Positions 20,785 to 29,633 of a DNA stretch of 33,026 nt are shown here, in pieces; the first letter of the stretch is position 1; each line of letters begins with the position of its first letter. The DNA is taken from the NCBI GenBank assembly GCA_937873225.1, contig CALMVN010000178.1, forward strand, positions 4,420-37,445, read 5' to 3'. A program made the position numbers and the translations under genes. The stretch comes from an uncultured Acetobacteraceae bacterium (GTDB lineage: Bacteria; Pseudomonadota; Alphaproteobacteria; Acetobacterales; Acetobacteraceae). The notes beneath the pieces were generated by a model. The model searched no databases and was not told where the DNA came from. It saw nothing but the letters and a program-made list of their open reading frames with translations.

Positions 20785-22634
20785 GGCGCTGCGGTCCGGG
20801 GGATCGGCACGGACACGGTGAAGCGGGCGCCGCCGCCCGCGACCGGGTCGATGGCGATGGTGCCGCCATGCGCCTGCACCACGCTGTAGGCGATGGCGAG
20901 GCCGAGCCCGGTGCCGGAGCCGACCGGCTTGGTGGTGAAGAACGGCTCGAAGATGCGCTCGCGCAGGGCGTCGGGCACGCCCGGGCCGTTGTCGCCGATG
21001 GCGATGGCGTAGGCGCCGTCCGCCGCGCTGGTGGTGATGTCGATGCGTCCCTCCCTCGGTGCCGCGTCGCCGCCGTCCCGGCCGTTCAGCGCGTCGGCGG
21101 CGTTGCCGACGATGTTCATGATGACCTGGTTCAGCAGCGCCGGCTGGCACAGGAGCTCGCGCGGCGCGTCGTAGCGCCGCGTCACCGTGATCCCGGTTCC
21201 GAGCTTGTGCGTCAACAGGGCGAGCACGGTGTCGATCGCGTCCGGCACGTCCACGCTCTGCTGCTCGCTCTCGTCCAGCCGGGAGAACTTGCGCAGGTTC
21301 AGCACCAGGTTCTGGATACGCCTGAGCCCGAGGCTCATGGAGGCGATGCGCTCGCGGGTGCGGGCGAGCTTCGGCGCGGCCGCCTCCGTGTCCAGCCCGG
21401 GCAGAACGGCGAGCTGGGCCAGCAGCCGCTCCACCGTGCCCTGGTGCGCCAGGATGAAGGCGAGCGGGTTGTTGATCTCGTGCGCGATGCCGGCCACCAG
21501 CTCGCCGAGCGAGGCCATCTTGGCCGCCTGCACCAGCTTGCCCTGCGCCTCGCGCAGCCGGTCGTTGGCCTCCGCCAGCTCGGCGTTGGCCTGCGCCAGC
21601 GCCTCGGCGAGGGCGGCCTTGGCGGCGCTGGCGGCGGCCTCCTCGCGGGCGCGGTCGATCTCCGCCTGTCGCTGGCGCAGGTCGCCCTCGATGCGCGCGG
21701 TCTCGTCCTGCAGCAGCTTGCGCCGCACCACCGCCCGGATGCGCAGCGCCACCGCTTCCACGCCCGCGACCCCGGACACCACGTCGTCGACCCCGGCGGC
21801 GTAGGCGTGCGCGGGCAGCGCGGTGGCATCGACCCGGTCGCCGTCGCCGAGCCCCAGGATGCGGAAGGTGCCGGCGCGTCCGCCTCCCGCCGCCAGGCCC
21901 GGCCTCGCCCGGCCGGCATCCTCGCGCAGCGCCTGCTGGCGCACGCGGTCGAGCCCGGCGCAGAAGCCGATCCCGTCGAAGCCGGCCGCCTGCAGGTCGA
22001 CCACGATGCAGTCGAACGCGTCTGGTGCCGCGTCCAGCAGCGGGGCGGCTCCGGACGGCCCGGCTACGCGGTCCACCTGGTGCCCGTCGCGCGCCAGCAG
22101 CGTCGCCAGCGCTTCGTCCGCGTGCGCGTCGCGGACGAGCAGGATGCGCGCCCGGCGGAACAGGCCCACCCCCTCGCCGAAGCCGGCCGCCGAGGCGTCG
22201 GGCGTCACCCCGGAGGCGCCGGGCTGGGCGCCGCGCTGGCGAAGCAGGGCCCTGATCCGCAGCACGATCAGCTCGGTGTCGGCGGATTTCGGCACGTAGG
22301 CGTCGGCGCCGGCGTCCAGCCCTTCCCGCTCCAGCCCCGGCTCTGACGCTTCCGTCAGCATCAGCACCGGGATCGCCTGGGTGCGCACGTTCAAGCGCAG
22401 GGCGCGGGCGAGCTCGCCGCCGTTCATGCCCGGCAGGTGGTAGTCAGACACCACCAGGTCAGGCAGGTCGCGGTTCAGGCGGTCCAGGGCGGCCTCGGCG
22501 CTGGCGGCGCGCGCGACCGTGAAGCCGGCCCGCTCCAGCACGCGTCGTATCTGCAGCGCCTGCGTTTCCGAGTCCTCGACCAGCAGCAGATGCGGGGAAT
22601 CGGGCAGCGGGGCGGCGGGCGGCGGATCGCTCAC
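20781..22634 (-). CDS. Hybrid histidine kinase with two N-terminal receivers (REC-REC-coiled coil-HisKA-HATPase), CheS3-like
   Basis: 617 residues from a GTG at 22634 that overlaps the cheB stop by 4 bp. REC1 (14-135) is intact: Glu20-Asp21, Asp64 in [10 protein letters not shown], Thr94 and Lys116 in VPKSAD. REC2 (162-305) keeps Asp213 in [11 protein letters not shown], but its acidic pocket is reduced to VRDA and the Lys is missing (GVDDVVSG), so it is probably a pseudo-receiver. A long Ala/Glu-rich coiled-coil (308-372) leads to the kinase: His385 in GIAHEINNP, Asn511 in [14 protein letters not shown] (548-552) and GTGLGL (574-579). No membrane segment is present. Two receivers ahead of a soluble kinase is the layout reported for CheS3 of the Rhodospirillum centenum Che3 pathway, which receives phosphate from CheA3. 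Equivalent function here is inference. Confidence 0.92.
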   Translation of the reverse strand: MSDPPPAAPLPDSPHLLLVEDSETQALQIRRVLERAGFTVARAASAEAALDRLNRDLPDLVVSDYHLPGMNGGELARALRLNVRTQAIPVLMLTEASEPGLEREGLDAGADAYVPKSADTELIVLRIRALLRQRGAQPGASGVTPDASAAGFGEGVGLFRRARILLVRDAHADEALATLLARDGHQVDRVAGPSGAAPLLDAAPDAFDCIVVDLQAAGFDGIGFCAGLDRVRQQALREDAGRARPGLAAGGGRAGTFRILGLGDGDRVDATALPAHAYAAGVDDVVSGVAGVEAVALRIRAVVRRKLLQDETARIEGDLRQRQAEIDRAREEAAASAAKAALAEALAQANAELAEANDRLREAQGKLVQAAKMASLGELVAGIAHEINNPLAFILAHQGTVERLLAQLAVLPGLDTEAAAPKLARTRERIASMSLGLRRIQNLVLNLRKFSRLDESEQQSVDVPDAIDTVLALLTHKLGTGITVTRRYDAPRELLCQPALLNQVIMNIVGNAADALNGRDGGDAAPREGRIDITTSAADGAYAIAIGDNGPGVPDALRERIFEPFFTTKPVGSGTGLGLAIAYSVVQAHGGTIAIDPVAGGGARFTVSVPIPRTAAP

Positions 22635-23737
22635 GGCAGGCCTGCCGGTTGATCGGGCGCCGCCGGCTCGTGCGGGCGCGCCGACAGCAGGCGCAGGATG
22701 CGCGGGGCGATCCCGTCCAGCGGGATGCTGGCGCAGGAGCCGCCGAGGCGCACCGCCGCCGCCGGCATGCCGTACACCACGGCGCTGCTTTCGTGCTCGG
22801 TGATGGTGTAGCCGCCGGCGCGACGCATCGCCGCCAGGCCGGCGGCGCCGTCCTCCCCCATGCCTGTCAGCAGCACGCCGAGGCCGGCGGGGCCGAGCGC
22901 CGCCACCTGCTCGAACAGCACCGTGGCCGACGGGCGCTGGCCGGACACCGGCGGTCCCGCCCGCAGCCGCACGCGCAGGCCGGCGCTGCCGGCGGCGAGC
23001 CCCAGATGCCGCTCCGGGGGCGCCACCAGCACGCGGCCCGGCAGCAGCGGCTCGTCGTCCCGCGCCAGTGCCACGCGCATCGGCACCAGGCCGTCGAGCC
23101 AGCCGGCGAACCCTTCCACGAACGGGGCGCCGATGTGCTGCACCAGGAGCACGGGCAGCGGAAAGCCGGCCGGCAGGGCGCCGAGCAGCCGCGCCAGGGC
23201 CGGCGGTCCGCCGGTGGAGGCGGCCACCGCCAGCACCGTGGCGCGGGCGGCGCCGGCGCCCTCCGCCGGCTCGGCCGTGCCCGACGACGCCGGGCCGGGA
23301 GCAACGATGCGACGCCGGATCACCGGCACCTCGCTCATGATCGCCAGCTGGGTGGCGATGCCGCGCGCCACGTCCCGGTAGCCGCCGGACAACAGGCCGC
23401 CCGGCTTCTCCACCACCGACAGCGCGCCGGCACGCAGCGCGTTCATCGAGATGTGGAGCGACGCGTCCTCGACCGCGTCGGCGATCACCACGATCGGCGT
23501 CGGGTGCGTGGCCATGATCCGACGCGTCGCTTCCAGGCCGTCCATGCCCGGCAGCCGTATGTCCATGGAGATGACGTCGGGGCGGAGCCGGGGAATCGCG
23601 TCCAGCGCTTCCTCCGCCGACTCCACCGCGCCGGCCAGGACCAGCCGGGGATCGGCCTCGACGATCAGGACCAGCAGGCGACGGATCACCGCGGAATCCT
23701 CCACCACCAGCACGCGCGCGGGCAGCCTCGCGGTCAC
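22631..23737 (-). CDS. cheB: Chemoreceptor methylesterase/deamidase CheB
   Basis: 368 residues from a GTG at 23737 overlapping the cheA stop by 4 bp. The receiver domain (7-125) carries Glu13-Asp14, Asp59 in ISMDIRLPGMDGLE and Lys111 in VEKPGG. The methylesterase domain carries the triad Ser174 (AASTGGPPAL), His201 (VQHIGAPF) and Asp296 (LTGMGEDGAAGL), plus RVLVAPPERHLGL and the late EHESSAVVYGMPAAAV. CheB removes methyl groups from receptor glutamates when phosphorylated by CheA, giving adaptation. A ~45-residue Pro/Ala/Gly linker (146-165) joins the domains. In Wsp systems the counterpart (WspF) is the adaptation brake. Confidence 0.97.
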   Translation of the reverse strand: MTARLPARVLVVEDSAVIRRLLVLIVEADPRLVLAGAVESAEEALDAIPRLRPDVISMDIRLPGMDGLEATRRIMATHPTPIVVIADAVEDASLHISMNALRAGALSVVEKPGGLLSGGYRDVARGIATQLAIMSEVPVIRRRIVAPGPASSGTAEPAEGAGAARATVLAVAASTGGPPALARLLGALPAGFPLPVLLVQHIGAPFVEGFAGWLDGLVPMRVALARDDEPLLPGRVLVAPPERHLGLAAGSAGLRVRLRAGPPVSGQRPSATVLFEQVAALGPAGLGVLLTGMGEDGAAGLAAMRRAGGYTITEHESSAVVYGMPAAAVRLGGSCASIPLDGIAPRILRLLSARPHEPAAPDQPAGLP

Positions 23738-25920
23738 GGCAGCAGCTGCCCGATGGTGGACAGCAGCGCGCCCTGGTCGAACTCCTGCTTGGCGATGTAG
23801 GCGCGCGCGCCCAGCTCCAGCCCGCGCCGGACGTCGGCCTCGGCGTTGCGCGAGGTCATGAGCACGGTCGGGATGGCGCGCAGCCGCGGGTCGGCCTGCA
23901 TCGCCGCCAGCAGCCCGAACCCGTCCAGCCGCGGCATCTCCACGTCGGCGACCACGACATCGACCTCCCATTGCGCCGTGCGCAGAACGCCCAGCGCCTC
24001 GATTCCGTCCACCGCGATCAGCACCCGGTAACCCTGCGCCTGCAGGATGGTCTTCTCCAGCGTGCGCGTGGTGATGGAATCGTCCACGACCAGGATCGTT
24101 GCCTGCGGCCTCGACGCGTCCGGCCTTTGCGGCGCCCGCGCCGGTTCCGCGGCCGGTTCCGGCTTCCGTGCGGCCCGTGCCGCCGGGGCGGCCGAGCGCA
24201 GCCGCGCCACCAGCGCGTCCGGCTCCAGCACCAGCACCGGACGGTCCTGCGGGCCGAGGGCGATGCCGGCCACCAGCTGCCGGTCGAGGCCGACCAGCTC
24301 GGGCGCGCGCACCACCAGGGCCTGCACCTCGCACAGCCGCTCGACCACCAGGCCGAACCGGCCACCCGTCCCGGACAGCACGGCGACGGGCAGGGGAACC
24401 TCCGGCTGCAGGTCGCGCAGCGGGTCGACGTCCTCCAGCAGGCGCAGGAGCGCGCCCAACTCGAGCAGCCGGTCCGGCAGCGCCCCGCCTGGCGACACCC
24501 CGCCCGGCAGCATCCCATCCGGCAGCGCCCCATCCGGCAGTCGCGCCACCGGCCTGTTCTCCAGCCACTCCACCGTGGCGGGCGGCACGCGCAGCAGCCG
24601 GACCACCGCGGCACCGGGAAGCCCGAACAGGTGGCCGCCGGCTTCCACCAGCAGCAGGACCTGCCGGCGCGCGGCAAGCGGCACCGACACGAGCAGCTCC
24701 GTGCCGCAGGTCCGCCCTGCCCCGTCGCGCCGGCGACGCATCCGGGCGGTGCCGTGCAGCCGGCGCGCCGCTTCCGCCACGATCGACAGCCCCATCCCGC
24801 GGCCGGACAGCCGGTCCACGGCGGCGGCGGTCGAGAAGCCCGGCTCGAACACCAGCGCCAGCAGCCGTGCCTCGTCCGGAACCGGGGCGTGGGCGCCCAG
24901 CAGGCCGCGCGCCCGCGCCGTCGCGGCGATCGCGGGCAGGTCCGGGCCGGCGCCGTTGTCGAACACGAGCAGCTCCAGCCGGCCGGAGCGGGACCGGAGC
25001 GACAGGCCGATCTCGGCGCCGGTTCCGTCCGCACCGGGTGCGGGCCGCCGCCGGACACCGTGGCCGACCGCGTTGCGCAGCATCTGGATCGCCGGGTCGC
25101 GCAGCGCCTGCAGCACGCGACGCTCGGCACGCAGCGACAGGCCGGACAGGCGCACCACCACCTCCGTGCCCCCCTCGCGCGCCAGCTCGCGCGCCATCGC
25201 CGCCAGCGGCTCGAACACGCTGTCGGCGGGCACCAGGGTCACCCGCTCCAGCTGGCCGCGCACCGTCTGCGCCGCCTGGTCGAGCTGCCAGTCCGCCGCG
25301 GCGCCGGAACGCAGTTCCGCGCCCAGCCGGCGCGACAGCTCGCGCAGCCGCGTCTCCAGCTCGCCGTCCCGCAGGCCTGCTTCCGACGAGCGGACCAGCG
25401 CGCGCAGCTCGGCCTCGACACGGGCGAGAACGGCGCGCGGCCGTTCCTGCTGCTGCACCGCGTCCGACAGCGCATGCACCGCCTCGCCGAGCCGGTCGAT
25501 CTCGGACGCCTGCACGCGAAGCAGCGCCTGGTCCACCGGCGGCGGGGCGGACGCGTTGTCGACCGACGCGGCGATGCCGGGACCCGCCGCGACCGGCGGC
25601 GCGTCGTCCGGGCCGCGCATGCGCGCCTCGATCGAGTCGAGCCCGCGACCCACGGTGGCCACGTTCTCCGACGACAGGGTCCCGTTTCCCTCGACGGCGC
25701 GCAGAAGCAGCGTTTCCAGGGCGTGGGCGACCGACTCCACCTCCGGCAGCTCCACCGCGCGCGCCGCGCCCTTCAGCGAGTGGGCGCGCCGGAACACGTC
25801 GCGCAGCGGCGCACCGGATACCGGGCCGGCGTCGAGCACCGCCCGGATGGCCTGCACGTGCTCGCGGTACTCGGCCTCGAACGCCGCCAGCAGCTCCCGT
25901 CGCAGCTCGATCTCGTCCAC
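23734..25920 (-). CDS. cheA: Chemotaxis histidine kinase CheA fused to a C-terminal receiver
   Basis: 728 residues from a GTG at 25920, 22 bp after the receptor gene. Order: Hpt (1-105) with phospho-accepting His47 in RRAHSLKGAA; no obvious P2 CheY-binding domain; a helical dimerisation region (130-230); HATPase (270-412) with Asn283 in LRNAVGHGV, DNGAG (321-325) and GRGMG (373-377); CheW-like domain (415-580); receiver (607-728) with Asp613-Asp614, Asp659 in VVADVEMP, Thr689 and Lys711 in IAKQEF. The usual RNA(I/L)DHG motif reads RNAVGHG, with Gly in place of the conserved Asp. Residues 461-483 are a pentapeptide repeat (LPDGA-type) inside the CheW-like domain, coded by 15-bp tandem DNA repeats. 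CheA-REC fusions are typical of Wsp/ACF arrays rather than flagellar ones. Confidence 0.96.
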   Translation of the reverse strand: MDEIELRRELLAAFEAEYREHVQAIRAVLDAGPVSGAPLRDVFRRAHSLKGAARAVELPEVESVAHALETLLLRAVEGNGTLSSENVATVGRGLDSIEARMRGPDDAPPVAAGPGIAASVDNASAPPPVDQALLRVQASEIDRLGEAVHALSDAVQQQERPRAVLARVEAELRALVRSSEAGLRDGELETRLRELSRRLGAELRSGAAADWQLDQAAQTVRGQLERVTLVPADSVFEPLAAMARELAREGGTEVVVRLSGLSLRAERRVLQALRDPAIQMLRNAVGHGVRRRPAPGADGTGAEIGLSLRSRSGRLELLVFDNGAGPDLPAIAATARARGLLGAHAPVPDEARLLALVFEPGFSTAAAVDRLSGRGMGLSIVAEAARRLHGTARMRRRRDGAGRTCGTELLVSVPLAARRQVLLLVEAGGHLFGLPGAAVVRLLRVPPATVEWLENRPVARLPDGALPDGMLPGGVSPGGALPDRLLELGALLRLLEDVDPLRDLQPEVPLPVAVLSGTGGRFGLVVERLCEVQALVVRAPELVGLDRQLVAGIALGPQDRPVLVLEPDALVARLRSAAPAARAARKPEPAAEPARAPQRPDASRPQATILVVDDSITTRTLEKTILQAQGYRVLIAVDGIEALGVLRTAQWEVDVVVADVEMPRLDGFGLLAAMQADPRLRAIPTVLMTSRNAEADVRRGLELGARAYIAKQEFDQGALLSTIGQLLP
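24469..24540. repeat. 15-bp tandem repeat, about five units, within cheA
   Basis: Units related to CCCATCCGGCAG plus a 3-bp spacer begin at 24469, 24484, 24499, 24514 and 24529, an exact 15-bp period with some base changes. On the coding strand they give the pentapeptide series ALPDG/MLPGG/VSPGG. The period is a multiple of three, so changes in copy number would lengthen or shorten a loop in the CheW-like domain without breaking the frame. Confidence 0.75.
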
Positions 25921-25942
25921 CGCGGCGTCCGCCCGGTTCCGG

Positions 25943-27622
25943 TCAGATCCTGAACCGTTCCGCCACGGCGAGCAGCCGTCGCGACAGCTCGCCGAGGCCG
26001 AGTGCGGCGCCGTCCAGCTGCCGGGTGCCGGACGCGGTCTGCTGGCTGGCCTGGCGTATGTTCTGCAGCGCCGCCATCACCTGCTCGATGCCCAGCTGCT
26101 GCTGGTTGGTCGACGCCACGATCTGCTGGAAGGTTTCCACCGCGTCCTGGATCCCGGCCGCCATCTCCTCGATGGTCGCCTCCGCGGTCTCGGTGCGCTC
26201 CCGTCCCGCGGCGCCCCGCTTCACCGCCTCCTCGGTCAGCATCACCGAGGTGTTGATGCCGCGCTGGATGTCGCCGAGGATCGAGCGCACCTGCGCCGTG
26301 GCGTCCTTCGCCTGGTCGGCCAGCACCTTCATCTCGGTCGCGACCACCGCGAAGGAGCGGCCGTGCTCGCCGGCGGACGCGGCCTCGATCGCGGCGTTCA
26401 GCGCCAGGAGGTGCGAGCGCTCGGAGATGTCGTTGACGCTGGTGACGATCTCGCCGATCGCCTGCGTCTTCTCGCTGAGCGAGACGATGTTGGCCGCCAC
26501 CGCCTCGCCCTGCACCTGGATCTGCTCCATGGCGCGGCCGGTCTCCTGCACCGCGTGCAGGCCGCTGGCGCTGGCCAGCGTGGTGGCCTGGGCCGAGGCG
26601 ATCACCTCCTGCGCCCGCCTGGAGATCTGTGCGCCGGAGTGGGCGATCTCGTCCACGGTGGCGGCGGTTTCCTGCACCGCGGCGAGCTGCTGCTCGACGC
26701 CCGCCGCCTGCTGCTGCGCCTGGGCGCGTATCTCGGCCACCGACACGTTCAGGTTCTCGGTCGCCTCCCGGCTCTGGCCGGCGATCTCGCGCAGGTTCTC
26801 GACCATGCGGTTGAGCGTGGCGCCGAGCCGGCCGATCTCGTGGCGGGCGGCGTCCGGCGCGCGCACCGACAGGTCGCCGACGCCGACCCGGTCGATCACC
26901 GCGGAGAACGCGTCGAGCGGCCCGGACACGGTGCGACGGATCAGCCAGGTCAGGATCGCCGCGGCGGCGACCGCGATCAGCAGCGCCAGCAGGATCGACA
27001 CCCAGCCCTGGCGGTAGACCTCCTGCGCGCGCCTCTGCCCCGCCTGCACCCCGGTGTCGAGGGTGGCGACCGCCTGCTGGATCAGGCGGTCGAACCCGGC
27101 CCGCTCCGCCGACAGGCGGGGATCGGCCGCCAGCACCGCCGGCACGTTGCCGGCGCGCATGGCGGCGAAGCTGGCCTCGGTGTCCGCGCGCATCTGCCGC
27201 AGCTGGACGTCTGCGCCCTCCATCGTGCTGGCGATCGCGTTCCAGGCCTGCAGGCGGGCCGGGTCGTGGGCCAGGTTGGCGAAGGTGGTGATCGCTTCCC
27301 GCGCTTCCGCCAGCCTGGTCGCGGTCAGCGCCGCCTGGCGCTCCCAGTCCGAGATGCGCGCGTCGGTGTCGTCGGCGGCCTGGCCGGTCGTCCGGTCCGG
27401 GTGGCGGAAGAAGCTGTTGGTGGCGACGAGGCGCAGCGTGGACATCCCGTCCTGCGCGTTCGTCACCGCGTCGGTCAGGCGGTAGGCGGCGATGTCGCGC
27501 GACACGATGTTGTTGGTGGTGTCGCGCACCGCGCCGATCTGCTGCAGCGCGAAGCCGCCGAGGCCCACCATCAGCAGGATGGTCAGGGCGAAACCCAGAA
27601 GGATGCGCAGCGAGATGGACAA
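25943..27622 (-). CDS. Methyl-accepting chemotaxis protein (membrane receptor)
   Basis: 559 residues from a TTG at 27622 (MSISLRILLGFALT), five bases after the cheW stop, with GGAG about ten bases upstream; no ATG/GTG fits better. TM1 spans about 7-27, a periplasmic helical domain 28-205 resembles a four-helix-bundle ligand domain, and TM2 spans about 207-228. HAMP follows to about 280. The cytoplasmic coiled coil has the signalling tip ERSHLLALNAAIEAASAG and GRSFAVVATEMKVLADQ. Gln/Glu-rich helices on both sides (AQQQAAGVEQQLAAVQETAA; ASTNQQQLGIEQV) hold candidate methylation sites for CheR/CheB. It probably clusters with the two CheW proteins and CheA. The ligand is unknown. The protein ends in RFRI, with no CheR-binding pentapeptide. 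Confidence 0.95.
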   Translation of the reverse strand: MSISLRILLGFALTILLMVGLGGFALQQIGAVRDTTNNIVSRDIAAYRLTDAVTNAQDGMSTLRLVATNSFFRHPDRTTGQAADDTDARISDWERQAALTATRLAEAREAITTFANLAHDPARLQAWNAIASTMEGADVQLRQMRADTEASFAAMRAGNVPAVLAADPRLSAERAGFDRLIQQAVATLDTGVQAGQRRAQEVYRQGWVSILLALLIAVAAAAILTWLIRRTVSGPLDAFSAVIDRVGVGDLSVRAPDAARHEIGRLGATLNRMVENLREIAGQSREATENLNVSVAEIRAQAQQQAAGVEQQLAAVQETAATVDEIAHSGAQISRRAQEVIASAQATTLASASGLHAVQETGRAMEQIQVQGEAVAANIVSLSEKTQAIGEIVTSVNDISERSHLLALNAAIEAASAGEHGRSFAVVATEMKVLADQAKDATAQVRSILGDIQRGINTSVMLTEEAVKRGAAGRERTETAEATIEEMAAGIQDAVETFQQIVASTNQQQLGIEQVMAALQNIRQASQQTASGTRQLDGAALGLGELSRRLLAVAERFRI

Positions 27623-27627
27623 GGGGG

Positions 27628-28194
27628 TCAGGCTCCGGACGTGTCGGATGACGGAAGCTGGTCCAGCGACGAGATCGCGTCGCGCAGGACCGGCGGGTCG
27701 ATCAGGAAGGCCAGGCGCCGGTCTTCGGCATCCGTTCCGGTCCGGGCGGCCAGCAGGCCGTGTCGGCTGTCGCCGGCGTCGCGCAACTGGAGCAGGCCGA
27801 GCACGCGGTCGACCCGGAGCGCCACGTCCGGCGCCTCGCCGCGAAGCAGCAGCATGACGCCGCCGGCCGTGTTCCCGTGATCGCCTCCGCCGAGCAGGCG
27901 TGCCAGCTCGAGCAGGCTGTAGATCCGGCCGCCATGGCTGAACACCCCCAGCATCGTGCCGTGCGCCGACGGCGACACCAGCGGCAACGGATAACAGCGG
28001 ACGCGCTGCACCGCCTCCACCGTTGCCGGCTCCAGCGCGTGGAGCGTCCCGTTCGTTTCGCACACCAGCCGCGGCGGCAGCAGCCCGGCATCCGGATCGG
28101 CGCCGAGGCCGCGCTGTGCCAGCACCGTGGTCCGGGCGTCCAGCACCCGCGCGCGGAACGCGTCCTGCGCGGCGGCGTCGAACGGGAGGGTCAT
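27628..28194 (-). CDS. cheW: CheW-type adaptor protein
   Basis: 188 residues from the ATG at 28194, which overlaps the cheR stop by 4 bp (ATGA). After a ~40-residue helical N-terminal extension, the SH3-like CheW fold appears: RLVCETNGTLHALEPATVEAV, VRCYPLPLVSPSAHGTMLGVF, GRIYSLLELARLLGG and VMLLLRGEAPDVALRVDRVLGL. It is divergent from flagellar CheW and matches Wsp-type adaptors in position between CheR and the receptor. Role: couple the receptor to CheA at the membrane. The C-terminus (AFLIDPPVLRDAISSLDQL) extends beyond the core. Confidence 0.88.
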   Translation of the reverse strand: MTLPFDAAAQDAFRARVLDARTTVLAQRGLGADPDAGLLPPRLVCETNGTLHALEPATVEAVQRVRCYPLPLVSPSAHGTMLGVFSHGGRIYSLLELARLLGGGDHGNTAGGVMLLLRGEAPDVALRVDRVLGLLQLRDAGDSRHGLLAARTGTDAEDRRLAFLIDPPVLRDAISSLDQLPSSDTSGA

Positions 28195-29633
28195 CGCGTC
28201 CCCGTTGCGTCGGGCCGGTCTGTTGCCAGCCGGTCTGTTGCCGGCCGGTCGTGATCGACCGGGCCGGATGCCGGAGCGTCGACGAGCCAGTCCAGGCGTG
28301 CCAGGCGGCGCAGCCGGCCCGCGGTCATGCCGTCGCCGCACGGGAGCTCGGCATCGTCCGGCAGCCCGGCGGCGAGGCGTCCGGCTTCGGCGATCGAGCG
28401 ACGGCCGTGCGCCAGCTGTCCGCGCTCGGTCAGCAGCAGGCCCAGGTGGTAGTGTCCCATGGCGAACTGCCTGCACAGGTAGATCGCGCGCCGGAAGTCC
28501 GTTTCGGCCTCCTCCGGACGTGCCAGCGCCCGTCCGAGCAGGCCGGAATAGAAGAACAAGGGCGCGCAGAGCGGATGGCGCCCGATCTCGTCGCGGCACA
28601 GGCGAAGGGCCGCCTCCGAGGCGCCGGAATCGGCCAGCCTCCGCACGCGGTCCACCGCGTCCGCTTCTGCGGACGCCGGCGCTTCCGTGGTCCGGACGGT
28701 CGGCGCCGGCGACCGTTGGCGCCGGCTCCGTGGCGGGGGAACGGGTCGCACGGGCGGCGGAACGGCATGCGGCAGGGCCGGAGCGTCGGCGCGCATCCAG
28801 GCGGTCGTGCCGTCCACGCCGACCGGCCGCAGCCCGGCCAGCTCGAACGCTCCGGCTTCCGCGTGGCCGAGCAGCAGCCAGCCATCCGGCGCGAGAACGG
28901 TGCCGAAGCGCCGCACGAGCGCCTGCACCCGGTCGGGATGGAAGTAGATCAGCACGTTGCGGCACAGCACCAGGTCGTATTGCGGCAGGGAGGCGGGATC
29001 GGTGTCGAGCAGATGCAGCAGGTTCCGCCGCTCGAACCGCACCATGCGCTGGTAGGCCGGCCGCAGCCGCCAGCGGGGGGTGCGTCCATCGGGCAGCGCG
29101 ATGAAGTCGCGACGGCGCTCCGCGTCGGGCAGCGAGCGCAGCGCCCAGTCGCCGTACACCGCGGTGCGCGCCGCAGCCAGCGCGGACGCGCTGATGTCGG
29201 TGCCCAGGATGGAGATCGACCAGTCGGGAAGGCGCTCGCCGAGCAGCCGGTGCAGCAGGATCGCCACCGAATAGGGCTCGGCGCCGCTGGAGCAGCCGGC
29301 GCTCCAGATGCGCAGGGTGCGGCTGTCGGCGCGGTCGCGTATCAGGGCCGGCAGGACCGTCCGTTCGAGGGCCGCGAACTGCTCGGCGAAGCGGAAGAAG
29401 AAGGTCTCGCCGACGGTGATCTCGTCTTCCAGCGCCGACCATTCGGCATCGGCGTTCCGGTCGTCCTGCAGCAGGGCGAGATAGTTGTCCGCGTCGACGC
29501 CGAGCACGGCCATGCGCCGCAGCACGCGCTCGCGCAGCAGCGGCTCCTTGTCGTCGTAGTAGTGGTGCAGCGTGCGCCGGATCACCAGCGCCTTGATCGC
29601 CGCGAAGGCCGGGCCCGGTTCAGCCGGCCGCAT
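28191..29633 (-). CDS. cheR: Chemoreceptor methyltransferase CheR with TPR-like C-terminal extension
   Basis: 480 residues from the ATG at 29633 (MRPAEPGPAF); the upstream ATG at 29666 would lie deep in the preceding gene. N-terminal helices lead to ITVGETFFFR (72-81). The AdoMet site is WSAGCSSGAEPYS (110-122), with ILGTDIS (142-148) and the FDLVLCRN-type YDLVLCRNVLIYF (219-231). After a Pro/Arg-rich linker (290-320), residues 325-445 form TPR-like helical pairs (AALRLCRDEIGRHPLCAPLF; AETDFRRAIYLCRQFAMGHYHLG). CheR proteins with TPRs are characteristic of Wsp/Frz-type systems, WspC being an example. It methylates receptor glutamates. The gene start overlaps the previous cheW by 14 bp. The last 20 residues are an ATDRP-type repeat. 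Confidence 0.95.
   Translation of the reverse strand: MRPAEPGPAFAAIKALVIRRTLHHYYDDKEPLLRERVLRRMAVLGVDADNYLALLQDDRNADAEWSALEDEITVGETFFFRFAEQFAALERTVLPALIRDRADSRTLRIWSAGCSSGAEPYSVAILLHRLLGERLPDWSISILGTDISASALAAARTAVYGDWALRSLPDAERRRDFIALPDGRTPRWRLRPAYQRMVRFERRNLLHLLDTDPASLPQYDLVLCRNVLIYFHPDRVQALVRRFGTVLAPDGWLLLGHAEAGAFELAGLRPVGVDGTTAWMRADAPALPHAVPPPVRPVPPPRSRRQRSPAPTVRTTEAPASAEADAVDRVRRLADSGASEAALRLCRDEIGRHPLCAPLFFYSGLLGRALARPEEAETDFRRAIYLCRQFAMGHYHLGLLLTERGQLAHGRRSIAEAGRLAAGLPDDAELPCGDGMTAGRLRRLARLDWLVDAPASGPVDHDRPATDRLATDRPDATGTR
28215..28252. repeat. 15-bp tandem repeat at the 3' end of cheR
   Basis: CCGGTCTGTTGCC occurs at 28215-28227 and 28230-28242, followed by a degenerate third unit. 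It encodes the pentapeptide series DRPAT-DRLAT-DRP at the C-terminus of CheR. The 15-bp period is the same as in the cheA repeat 3.7 kb away in the same operon. Confidence 0.65.

Noticed and set aside
24047-27880. 1277-residue plus-strand open frame opposite cheA and the receptor gene
   Set aside because: Low-complexity Ser/Arg/Ala composition and no ribosome-binding site; the minus strand encodes conserved chemotaxis proteins throughout.
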